Shown one piece after another: positions 54,311 to 62,909 of a DNA stretch of 64,000 nucleotides (position 1 is its first letter; each line of letters begins with the position of its first letter). The translations under genes and the position numbers were made by a program. The notes below the pieces were generated by a model. It had not been told where the DNA came from. It ran no database searches and saw only the letters and a list, made by a program, of their open reading frames with translations. The DNA is from CAWIOX01 sp963837775 (GTDB lineage Bacteria > Pseudomonadota > Gammaproteobacteria > Burkholderiales > Burkholderiaceae_D), in NCBI GenBank assembly GCA_963837775.1, contig CAWIOX010000004.1:372001-436000 (forward strand), written 5' to 3'.

Positions 54311-56239
54311 TTAAAGTGGTTTGATCGATCCCGGCACGATGGTCGCGCCGAAGTCGCGCATCAGGGTCTGCACGAAAGGATCGTTATGAATCGTTTCTTC
54401 CGCTGCGCGCTGGTGCTCTGCCCGTGCCGCTTGCGCCTGGGCGCTGGCGGTGTGAACCACGGCACCGATTTCAGTGGTGACGCGCAACGACTGGCCGAAA
54501 TGTTCGCATAAGGCAGCCGTCAGTTTATCCACGCTGCCTGACGACAGCAGGGTTGCCATCGGCACCCGCAGATGCAATACGGTACCGTCGCCATCGCTGC
54601 TGGCCTTGCACAATTCACTCTGCAACGCCAGTTGCTGCAATACCCCACGTAGCGGCAGAGTCGCTGCCAGCAGCGGCCAGTTGCCATCCCAGCCCAATCC
54701 CGGCAGCGGGTGCAATTCCAGCGCACGGACCGGTTTTGGTTCCGCAACCGGTTTGGCCGGTGGCGCTGCCGGCGCTATTGCGGGTGATCGCTCGTCAAAC
54801 GCGGCGTGCGTTTGCGATTCAGTTTTTTTTTGAGCCGCCGCGCTGGAAGTGCCGGATGTCGTTGCTTTTGCCTGCGGTTCGCCGTCATCCCACGGCGGCG
54901 GCGCACTGCTGCTGGTGGCGGCACTTTGTCTGGCACTATTTGCACCTGATGACTTGCTGCCTGCGCGTGCCGCATTCAGGGCTGCCATCGCCGGGCTGAT
55001 GCCTGTTCTTGCTGGAACCTGTGCCGCGGCCGGCGCAGCAGTCGCAACGACTGGCGCGTTCATGCCTGACGCTGCTCTGGCCACAGGCTTGGGCACAACT
55101 GCCGCTGCCACTGCTGCCGGCCGCGCTTGCGCGCCACCGATACCGGGACGGAATGCCAGCATGCGCAACAGCGTCATCGAGAATCCGGCATATTCATCCG
55201 GCGCCAGCCCCAGCTCATTGCGGCCATGCACGGCGATCTGGTAAAACAGTTGCACTTCTTCCGCATCGAATGCGCTCGCCAGGCGCAGCACATCGTCGCG
55301 TTCCGGCAGATCGTCGGGCAGTGCAGCCGGCACGGTTTGCGCCAGCGCAATGCGGTGCAACAGCGTGCCCAGATCCTGCAAGGCGGCGTTATAGGACAGG
55401 CTGCGCGTGGCCATTTCGTCGGCCACCGCCAGCAAAGCGGGGCCATCCTTGGCCGCCAGCGCATCGAGCAGGCGGATCAAAAAGGACTGGTCGAGCGCGC
55501 CGAGCATGCCCTGCACCGCTTCCAGCGTGACTTTGCCGGCGGCATAGGCGATCGCCTGATCGGTCAGCGACAGGCCGTCGCGCATCGAACCGTGCGCGCC
55601 CTGCGCCAGCAGACGCAACGCAGGCACGTCGAATGCGATTCCTTCTTGCCCGAGGATATTTTCCAGATGGCCGACGATATGACCGGGCGGCATCTGTTTC
55701 AGGTTGAATTGCAGGCAGCGCGACAGCACCGTGACCGGGATTTTTTGCGGGTCGGTGGTGGCGAGGATGAACTTGACGTGCTCCGGCGGTTCTTCCAGCG
55801 TCTTCAGCATCGAGTTGAACGCGTGATTGGTGAGCATGTGGACTTCATCGATCATGTAGACCTTGAAGCGCGCATTGGACGGCGCGTACACCGCCTGCTC
55901 CAGCAATTGCGCCATCTCGTCCACGCCGCGATTGGAGGCGGCATCCATCTCGATGTAATCGACGAAACGCCCGGCGTCGATCGCGGTACAGGCGTCGCAC
56001 ACGCCGCAAGGCCGGGCGGTGATGTCGCCATTGCCGTCGGCGCCGATGCAATTGAGCGATTTGGCCAGGATGCGCGACAGCGTGGTCTTGCCCACACCGC
56101 GCGTACCGGTAAACAGGTAGGCGTGATGCAAGCGCTTTTGCTCCAGCGCATGCGTCAGCGCGCGCACGACGTGCTCTTGCCCAACGAGGGTGTCGAAGCT
56201 TTTGGGGCGGTATTTACGGGCGAGGACTTGATATGACAT
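54311..56239 (-). CDS. dnaX: DNA polymerase III subunits tau and gamma
   Basis: 642 aa in the zero frame (tau). Walker A is GTRGVGKTT (45-53), the zinc ligands are C64, C78, C81 and C84, and the SRC motif is VLSRCLQF. Domains I-III cover about 1-370, then an Ala/Pro-rich linker, and a tau-specific C-terminus that binds polymerase and DnaB. Within the linker, codons 470-473 lie on an A9 run (plus-strand T9 at 54823-54831). A -1 shift there gives Lys-Lys-Asn and an immediate stop, so a gamma of about 473 aa is predicted, compared with 431 in E. coli. It heads the dnaX-ybaB-recR operon. Confidence 0.96.
   Translation of the reverse strand: MSYQVLARKYRPKSFDTLVGQEHVVRALTHALEQKRLHHAYLFTGTRGVGKTTLSRILAKSLNCIGADGNGDITARPCGVCDACTAIDAGRFVDYIEMDAASNRGVDEMAQLLEQAVYAPSNARFKVYMIDEVHMLTNHAFNSMLKTLEEPPEHVKFILATTDPQKIPVTVLSRCLQFNLKQMPPGHIVGHLENILGQEGIAFDVPALRLLAQGAHGSMRDGLSLTDQAIAYAAGKVTLEAVQGMLGALDQSFLIRLLDALAAKDGPALLAVADEMATRSLSYNAALQDLGTLLHRIALAQTVPAALPDDLPERDDVLRLASAFDAEEVQLFYQIAVHGRNELGLAPDEYAGFSMTLLRMLAFRPGIGGAQARPAAVAAAVVPKPVARAASGMNAPVVATAAPAAAQVPARTGISPAMAALNAARAGSKSSGANSARQSAATSSSAPPPWDDGEPQAKATTSGTSSAAAQKKTESQTHAAFDERSPAIAPAAPPAKPVAEPKPVRALELHPLPGLGWDGNWPLLAATLPLRGVLQQLALQSELCKASSDGDGTVLHLRVPMATLLSSGSVDKLTAALCEHFGQSLRVTTEIGAVVHTASAQAQAARAEHQRAAEETIHNDPFVQTLMRDFGATIVPGSIKPL
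54796..54831 (-). promoter_or_regulatory. Programmed -1 frameshift signal in dnaX
   Basis: On the minus strand: an A9 slippery run, then CTGA, which is a stop in the -1 frame, then an 8-base spacer counted from the A run, then a perfect 7-bp hairpin (CAAACGC / GCGTTTG, loop ACGCC). Slippery run, spacer of 8 and stem are the three parts of a -1 frameshift site. Transcriptional slippage on A9 would give the same product. Confidence 0.75.
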
Positions 56240-56541
56240 GCCGTGATTTTACCCTATGGCGGTGAGCGCAGTCAGGCAACTGGAGCGAAAAGACGGCTGT
56301 GCAAGGCCGGATTTTGTCGCACCCTTAACCGGCCAGCGAGAAAAACAATGCTTCAAGGGGCACTCAACCATTGAACGCAGCCGATCCACCCGTCCCTGCA
56401 TTGTTTTTCCCGCTCTCGCGGAAGAAAATATACTGCCACCTGTATTTTTAAAAGCCCAATGAATACGTGCGGCGAATGCCATATTTATCGCTATACCCCA
56501 CCAATATTAATGATTTCAGAGGGAAAATGGAACTTCCCCTA
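56240..56541. other. Intergenic region between dnaX and RND permease gene
   Basis: 302 bp. It contains the dispersed repeat copy 3 at 56426-56503 and the dnaX promoter. No gene is supported. Confidence 0.5.
56426..56503. repeat. Dispersed ~78-bp repeat, copy 3
   Basis: AAATATAC, TGTATTTTTAAAA, GAATACGTGCGGC and TATCGCTATACCCC in the same order and spacing as copies 1 and 2. On the minus strand it begins 38 bases after the RND permease stop. Confidence 0.65.
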
Positions 56542-59500
56542 TCAAGCTGCACGCCCGACATCATCCGCCACCAGCTCCGGCGCAATCTGCAGCGGGCCGC
56601 TGCCGCTGAAACGATCCAGAAACAGGTAAATCACCGGCGTGATGAAGAGCGTGATCACCTGCGAGAACAGCAGGCCGCCGACAATCGCCAGCCCCAGCGG
56701 CTGGCGCAATTCCGACCCGGCCCCCAGCCCCAAAGCGATCGGCAACGCCCCCATCAATGCAGCCAGCGTGGTCATCATGATCGGCCGGAAACGCAGCAGG
56801 CAGGCACTGCGGATCGCATCGAACGGCGTCATGCCCTGGCCGCGCTGCGCGGCCAGCGCGAAATCGATCATCATGATGGCGTTCTTCTTGACGATGCCGA
56901 TCAGCATCAGGATGCCGATGGTGGCAATCAGCGTCAGCTCGAAGCCGAACAGGCGCAGCGTGAGCAAGGCGCCGACCGCAGCCGAAGGCAGGCCGGCCAG
57001 GATCGTCAGCGGATGGATATAACTTTCGTACAGCACGCCGAGCAGGATATAAATCACGATCACCGCCAGCGCCAGCAATACCAGTTGGCTGCCCTGCGAC
57101 GACTGGAAAGCCGCCGCATCGCCGGCGTAAGCAGTGATCACGCTGACCGGCAAGCGCATGTCCGCCTTGAATTGATCGATTTTCTTGCTGGCATCGCCCA
57201 GCGGCACATCCGCCGCCAGATTGAACGAAATGGTAATGGCCTGCAACTGCCCCTGGTGATTGACTGCTACCGGCCCGACCGTACGACGCACGCTGGCGAT
57301 GCTCATCAGCGGCACCAGATTACCATTGCTGCCGCGTAGCTGGATTTTGCTCAAATCGGACTCGTCTTGCGTACCGCTATTGGCATCCTGCAGGATCACC
57401 TGAAAGCTGTTGCTGCTGGTAAAGATGGTCGATACCTGGCGGTCGCCGTAGGCGCTGTAGAGCGCGGTGCGGATATCCTGGATCTGGACCCCGGCCGTAT
57501 TGGCGCGATCGCGGTCGATATCGACCTGCGCCTGCAAACCGTTCAGCTGCGAATCGCTGGTGACATCGCGAAATACCGGATCGGCACGCATCCTTGCCTG
57601 CAGCTTCTCGGACCAATCATTGAGTTCATCGGCCCGTACGCTTTGCAGCACATACTGGTAACGGCTCTTGCTGGCTCTGCCGCCCAGACGCAAGTTTTGT
57701 ATCGGGCTCAGGAACACCGCCATGCCGGGAATGCTGTTCGCTTTGCGCCGGAGTTGTTCCAGCACCGCATCCATCGACTTTCTCTGGTCCCTGGGTTTGA
57801 GGCCGATAAACATCCGGCCGCTGTTGCCGCTGCTGGCCGAGACGATCACGCTGTCCACGTTCGGGTCATGCCGGACGATGTCGCCGACCTGCTGCACCAG
57901 CAGTGCCATCGCCGGATAAGAAATGTCCTGCGGGCCTTCGATGGCGGCGCTGATCTGGCCGATGTCTTCGCTCGGGAAAAAACCTTTCGGTATCTCGATG
58001 AACAGCAATGCAGTCAGTGCAAACGTGGCCAGCGCCACCGTCAATACCGTCTTGCTGTGCCCGAGGCACCAATCCAGCACACGCGTATAACCCCTGACCA
58101 CCGCCTGGAAGCCTTTTTCAAAGTTGCGACCAAGCCAGCCATCATTTTCATGCGTGTCGTGCCGCAGGAAACGGCTGCACAGCATCGGCACCAGCGACAG
58201 CGAAACCACCGCCGACACCAGCACCGCCAGCGACACCACCACCGCAAACTCGTGGAACATCTGGCCGATCACCCCCGGCATGAAGAAAATCGGGATGAAC
58301 ACGGCCACCAGCGAAATCGAAATCGAGACGATGGTAAATACCATCTCGCGCGAACCCTTGAGGGCCGCCGGCAACGGCGCCATGCCCTGCTCCACGTAGC
58401 GCACGATGTTTTCCAGCATCACGATCGCATCATCGACCACCAGACCGACGGCGATCGTGATGCCCATCAGCGAGATATTGTCCAGGCTGTAGCCGAGCCA
58501 ATACAGCAGGCCGAAACAGCCGATCAGCGAAATCGGCAACGTCAGCACCGGGATCATGGTGGCCGACAGTCGTTTCAGGAACAGGAAGATCACCAGCACC
58601 ACCAGCGCGATGGTCAGCAACAGGGTGAATTTCACATCGTGAATTGCAGCGCGAACCGAGACCGAGCGGTCGTTCAGTATCCGGACATCGATCGAGGCCG
58701 GCATCTGCGCCTTGAATTGAGGGATGGTTGCTTTCACCGCATCCACCACCGCCACCGTGTTGGCATTCGGCTGGCGCAATACCGACAGCGTGATCGCCGG
58801 TTGCCCGTTCGACCAGCTGCCGCTCTTGGTCGATTCGACGCTGTCGAGCACCTCCGCCACATCCTTCAAGCGCACCACATTGCCGCCGCGGCTGCTGATG
58901 ACCAGATTGGCGAAGGCCTCCGCATTGCGCAGCTGTTCATTGGCCTGCAGGGTCAGACTTTGACGCGGACCGTCCAGCACCCCGACCGGACTATTCGCAT
59001 TGGCGACACGCAAGGCAGTGGCCAGGTCGTCCATGCTCAAATTGCGTGCCGCCAGCTGGTCCGGCCTGGCCTTGACGCGCACCGCATAACGGCGCTGCCC
59101 GTTGATCTGCACCTGCGCCACGCCATCGATGGTCGACAGCGTCGGAGAAATCAGGTTCTCCGCATAATCGTTCAGATTGGACAGCGAGATCGACGGCGAG
59201 GTCAGCGCGATGAACAGGATCGGCGCATCGGCCGGATTGACCTTGCGATAAGAAGGCAACGATGTCATTTCAACCGGCAAACTGCGTTGTGCCCGCAGCA
59301 AGGCGGCCTGGACATCGACTGCAGCCGCATCGATATCCCGGTCAGGGCTGAATTCCAGCGTGATCGACGTGTTGCCCAGGGTATTGCTGGAACTGATGGT
59401 GGACAGCCCGGCGATGGTGGAAAACTGCTTCTCCAGCGGGGTCGCGACCGACGCCGCCATGATTTCCGGGCTGGCCCCCGGCAACACGCCGCTGACATTG

Positions 59501-59634
59501 ATGATCGGCGTGTTGTAGCTAGGCAAGGCCGCAATCGGCAATTTACTGTAGGCAAACAGCCCGACCACGACTAGCGCGACTGATAGCAGGACCGTCATTA
59601 CCGGTCTGCGGATGCATAATTCCGAGATGTTCAC
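56542..59634 (-). CDS. RND efflux pump permease (HAE1/MdtBC type)
   Basis: 1030 aa, full RND length with 12 membrane helices and two large periplasmic loops. The proton-relay helix 4 carries the DD pair in VGLVVDDAIVMLENIVRY (about residue 405), and the second-half counterpart is GIVKKNAIMMIDFAL. MNISELCIRRPVMTVLLSVALVVVGLFAY and LPSYNTPIINVSGVLPGASPE resemble the MdtB/MdtC group. It exports drugs or other small molecules with a membrane-fusion protein (adjacent) and an outer-membrane channel (not in this window). Its start overlaps the adaptor stop by four bases. Confidence 0.93.
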   Translation of the reverse strand: MNISELCIRRPVMTVLLSVALVVVGLFAYSKLPIAALPSYNTPIINVSGVLPGASPEIMAASVATPLEKQFSTIAGLSTISSSNTLGNTSITLEFSPDRDIDAAAVDVQAALLRAQRSLPVEMTSLPSYRKVNPADAPILFIALTSPSISLSNLNDYAENLISPTLSTIDGVAQVQINGQRRYAVRVKARPDQLAARNLSMDDLATALRVANANSPVGVLDGPRQSLTLQANEQLRNAEAFANLVISSRGGNVVRLKDVAEVLDSVESTKSGSWSNGQPAITLSVLRQPNANTVAVVDAVKATIPQFKAQMPASIDVRILNDRSVSVRAAIHDVKFTLLLTIALVVLVIFLFLKRLSATMIPVLTLPISLIGCFGLLYWLGYSLDNISLMGITIAVGLVVDDAIVMLENIVRYVEQGMAPLPAALKGSREMVFTIVSISISLVAVFIPIFFMPGVIGQMFHEFAVVVSLAVLVSAVVSLSLVPMLCSRFLRHDTHENDGWLGRNFEKGFQAVVRGYTRVLDWCLGHSKTVLTVALATFALTALLFIEIPKGFFPSEDIGQISAAIEGPQDISYPAMALLVQQVGDIVRHDPNVDSVIVSASSGNSGRMFIGLKPRDQRKSMDAVLEQLRRKANSIPGMAVFLSPIQNLRLGGRASKSRYQYVLQSVRADELNDWSEKLQARMRADPVFRDVTSDSQLNGLQAQVDIDRDRANTAGVQIQDIRTALYSAYGDRQVSTIFTSSNSFQVILQDANSGTQDESDLSKIQLRGSNGNLVPLMSIASVRRTVGPVAVNHQGQLQAITISFNLAADVPLGDASKKIDQFKADMRLPVSVITAYAGDAAAFQSSQGSQLVLLALAVIVIYILLGVLYESYIHPLTILAGLPSAAVGALLTLRLFGFELTLIATIGILMLIGIVKKNAIMMIDFALAAQRGQGMTPFDAIRSACLLRFRPIMMTTLAALMGALPIALGLGAGSELRQPLGLAIVGGLLFSQVITLFITPVIYLFLDRFSGSGPLQIAPELVADDVGRAA

Positions 59635-60788
59635 GATGGATTTTTCTTCGATGGCTGGGCACTGCCCTTGCCTGCTTCGGCGGCTTGGGCTTCCTTGATT
59701 TTCGCGCCGGGACGCAGATTTTGCGCGCCTTCCAGCACCACACGCTTCCCGACCTCCAAGCCCGAAACCGCCGCCAATCCATTTTCGATTGCCACAATCG
59801 CCACTTTTTGCGGCTGCACCGACTCATCCGGCTGCACCACATACACGAACTGCTCGCTCGGCCCGGTGATGACCGCCTGCGCCGGCACCACAACGGCCGC
59901 CGGCAAAGTCCGAGAACTCAGGCGCACCTGGACGAAGGAGCCCGGCCACAGCAGCTTTTCGCGGTTGGCAAACTGCGCTTTCATCCGTATCGTGCCGGTG
60001 GCGCTGTCGGTGGCGTTATCGATGAAGGATAAAACCCCCTCCACTTCTTTGCCACCCGGCAATTGCACGAATACCGGCGCATCCAGCTTCGGGTAAGAAG
60101 CGACGATATTGGCCAACTCTTGCTCCGGCACGGAAAAACTCACTGCAATCGGATCAAGCTGCGAGATGGTCAGCAGCGGCGTCCCGCCCGGTTGCGCCAG
60201 ACTGCCCGGATGAACATTGATGGCGCCAATCCGGCCGCTGATGCTGGCGGTAATCTTGTTGTAGCTTAGTGCAATATTGCCGGTGTCGATACCTGCCTGA
60301 TCGGCGCGCATGAGGCTGCGCGCTGCCTCGACCCGGCTGCGCGCTGTATCGACCACTGCCTGCGACACAAAATTTTTCGCCAGCAAGTCCTGATTGCGCT
60401 TCAATGCCGCTTCCGCGTCCATCAAATCCGCCCGGTCTTTCGCCAGTTGCGCCTGCGCCTTTTCGACACTGGACGAATCGCTGCGCGCATCCAGTGTGAA
60501 CAACAATTGACCGGCACGGACTTCCTGACCTTCGCTGACATGGATCGCGCGCACGATGTTCTGAATTTGCGGCCGCACGTCAACCGTATTGATCGCACTC
60601 ACATTGCCGTTCACATTAATAGTGACGGGAATGGATTTCTGTTCGGAAATGATGGTTTTCACGGTCTGGGCCGGATTACGCACCTTTGGAACTGCTGATT
60701 CTGTTTTTGAGCGCATCACAAGGTAGGTGCCGGCGCCCAGCGCTGCGACAACAGTGCCGATAATTAAATGCTTGAAAGTCAAACGCAT
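59631..60788 (-). CDS. RND efflux periplasmic adaptor (membrane fusion protein)
   Basis: 385 aa with an uncleaved N-terminal anchor (about 5-24). The lipoyl/barrel-sandwich region includes VRPQIQNIVRAIHVSEGQEVRAGQLLFTLD. A coiled-coil hairpin lies at about 115-170, and beta-barrel parts include VSFSVPEQELANIVASYPKLD and LWPGSFVQVRL. It bridges the pump to an outer-membrane channel. ATGA overlap with the permease gene shows one operon, divergent from the AidB-like gene. Confidence 0.92.
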   Translation of the reverse strand: MRLTFKHLIIGTVVAALGAGTYLVMRSKTESAVPKVRNPAQTVKTIISEQKSIPVTINVNGNVSAINTVDVRPQIQNIVRAIHVSEGQEVRAGQLLFTLDARSDSSSVEKAQAQLAKDRADLMDAEAALKRNQDLLAKNFVSQAVVDTARSRVEAARSLMRADQAGIDTGNIALSYNKITASISGRIGAINVHPGSLAQPGGTPLLTISQLDPIAVSFSVPEQELANIVASYPKLDAPVFVQLPGGKEVEGVLSFIDNATDSATGTIRMKAQFANREKLLWPGSFVQVRLSSRTLPAAVVVPAQAVITGPSEQFVYVVQPDESVQPQKVAIVAIENGLAAVSGLEVGKRVVLEGAQNLRPGAKIKEAQAAEAGKGSAQPSKKNPS

Positions 60789-60933
60789 AGGTTGTGGCCG
60801 AAGTCTTTTTGAAATAGGGAAATGATCGATAGTAATAATGCGCAGCGTTCAGGGTCAACTGAGGATATGTATCGCAATGTACAGGCTTGACTATACTGGC
60901 TTATGTGGACATCGAAATGAAAGTGATTCCATC

Positions 60934-62577
60934 ATGCAATGGCAAACCCACGAGATCAGCAATCAGGTGCCGACGCTGTATGACTATAACCTGTTCACGA
61001 CAGATAGCGCATTGACCGAAGGCGTGCAGCGCGAACAGGCGACCTGGCATATCGATGCGCTGACACGCTTCGGTGCGGAACTGGGCAGTCAGGCAGTATT
61101 CGAACTGGCGGAACTGGCGAACCGGCACGCGCCTGAATTGCACACCCATGACCGCAATGGCAATCGCATCGACTCGGTTGAATTTCATCCGGGCTGGCAT
61201 GCGCTGTTGAGTCTGCTGCGCAAGGAAAACCTGCACGCGCTGCCGTGGATGCAGCCGCAACCGGGCGCGCAGGTGGCACGCGCGGCCGGCTATTTCCTGC
61301 AGGCGCAACTGGAATCAGGAGCGCTGTGCCCGACCACCATGACCTTCGCGGCGATTCCGGTGCTCAGGCATGAGACTGCACTGTTTGCCGCACTGGAAGC
61401 CAAACTGTTTTCCAGCGAGCATGATCCGCGCGATCTGCCGATAGCGCAAAAACACGCGATCCTGATCGGCATGGGCATGACCGAGAAACAGGGCGGCTCG
61501 GATGTGCGCAGCAATTCGACGCTGGCACGCCCGTTGTCCGGCATCGGACGCGGCGCCGACTACGCGCTGACCGGCCACAAATGGTTTTTCTCGGCGCCGA
61601 TGTGCGATGCCCATCTGGTGCTGGCGCGTACCGATCCGGGCCTGTCCTGCTTTTTCGTGCCGCGCTGGCAGCCGGATGGCAGCCGGAATACGGTACTGAT
61701 CCAGCGCCTGAAGGACAAGCTGGGCAACCGCTCGAATGCCAGTGCCGAAGTGGAATTCCAGGATGCGTATGGGATCATGATTGGTGAAGAAGGGCGCGGC
61801 ATCCCGACCATCATCGAGATGGCCAGCTATACGAGGCTCGACTGCATCATCGGCAGCGCCGCCCTGATGCGCCAATCCTTCGTACAGGCCGCGCATCATG
61901 CCCGCCATCGCAGTGCATTCGGCCGGCCGCTGGCAGAACAGCCGCTGATGCGTAACGTGCTGTCCGACCTGGCACTGGAAAGCGAGGCAGCCACCCTGCT
62001 GATGCTGCGACTGGCCAGCGCATTCGAGCAGCCGCAAGATCCGCTGCAACACGCGTGGCAAAGGATCGTGACGCCCGCAGCCAAATTCTGGGTATGCAAG
62101 CGCGCACTCGAATTCACCGGCGAATGCATGGAAGTCTGGGGCGGCAATGGCTATGTGGAATGCGCACCGATGGCCCGCATGTTCCGCGAAGCACCGGTCA
62201 ATTCAATCTGGGAAGGTTCCGGCAATGTCATGTGCCTGGACGTGCTGCGTGCCATCGAACACGAAGCGGAGGGTTTTCAGCTGCTGCTGGACAACCTGCA
62301 GAAAACTGCGGCGACCCATTCCGGCCTGAACAGCCTGATGCAAGCCCTGCGCAAGGATTTGAGCATGCCGGCAGAACAGCGCGAGGCACTGGCCCGCCGC
62401 CTTGCGCAACGTCTGGTGCTGATCGCGCAAGGCGTATTGATGCTGCGCCACGCGCCGATCACGATTGCCGCAGCCTTCATCGACAGCAGGATCGATGCCG
62501 AATGCGGTCGGGTATACGGCAGCCTGGCTGAATCCGGCCTGCAGACAGCAATACTCGAGCGCGCCTGGCCGAACTGA
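60934..62577 (+). CDS. aidB: AidB-like acyl-CoA dehydrogenase
   Basis: 547 aa from ATG 60934 (MQWQTHEISNQVP); the frame is open to 60838 but without a good start. It matches the AidB group: VPTLYDYNLFTTDSAL near the N-terminus, MGMTEKQGGSDVRSNSTLA and LTGHKWFFSAPMCDAHLVLAR at the FAD site, and EFTGECMEVWGGNGYVECAPMARMFREAPVNSIWEGSGNVMCLDVLRA. E. coli AidB (541 aa) is part of the adaptive response to alkylation and has weak dehydrogenase activity. The gene is alone on its strand, divergent from the efflux pair. Confidence 0.9.
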   Translation: MQWQTHEISNQVPTLYDYNLFTTDSALTEGVQREQATWHIDALTRFGAELGSQAVFELAELANRHAPELHTHDRNGNRIDSVEFHPGWHALLSLLRKENLHALPWMQPQPGAQVARAAGYFLQAQLESGALCPTTMTFAAIPVLRHETALFAALEAKLFSSEHDPRDLPIAQKHAILIGMGMTEKQGGSDVRSNSTLARPLSGIGRGADYALTGHKWFFSAPMCDAHLVLARTDPGLSCFFVPRWQPDGSRNTVLIQRLKDKLGNRSNASAEVEFQDAYGIMIGEEGRGIPTIIEMASYTRLDCIIGSAALMRQSFVQAAHHARHRSAFGRPLAEQPLMRNVLSDLALESEAATLLMLRLASAFEQPQDPLQHAWQRIVTPAAKFWVCKRALEFTGECMEVWGGNGYVECAPMARMFREAPVNSIWEGSGNVMCLDVLRAIEHEAEGFQLLLDNLQKTAATHSGLNSLMQALRKDLSMPAEQREALARRLAQRLVLIAQGVLMLRHAPITIAAAFIDSRIDAECGRVYGSLAESGLQTAILERAWPN

Positions 62578-62909
62578 AAAAAGTTTATCAAGGTTTCTGC
62601 CGCCAGCTAGTTGGCAACGGTTCTCAGAAAATATTTTGTGAAGGAACTGCCGGAATTACCGAGGATATTTGAGTGAGTTTATCCATATGCTCCGATGGAT
62701 AAACAAAGGCGAGCCTTGTCTGCGGCACTTGCAGGTAATGACCGTGGCTGCTTCGTTCCCGACCTGACCAGATTAGCCATGCCACAATGCGCAGGGGCCC
62801 GCCGAGCGAGATTATACCCGACTTGGGCCATTGCCGTGAGCGAAATGCGTGCGTCATGGCATTTTTACTTAAAAGGGCATGCACGCATCTCTTGCTTGCA
62901 TGGAAGGCT
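62578..62909. other. Intergenic region between aidB and ubiD
   Basis: 332 bp between convergent genes. I see no strong terminator hairpin and no credible gene. Confidence 0.45.

Noticed and set aside
56426..56503. LexA box in the CTGTATTTTTAAAA part of the dispersed repeat
   Set aside because: The right half (CAG) is missing in all copies and the neighbouring genes are not SOS genes as a set.
57367..59574. A 735-codon open frame on the plus strand
   Set aside because: It lies exactly opposite the RND permease gene. The product is His/Arg/Gln-rich with no domain, as expected for the complement of a GC-rich coding sequence.
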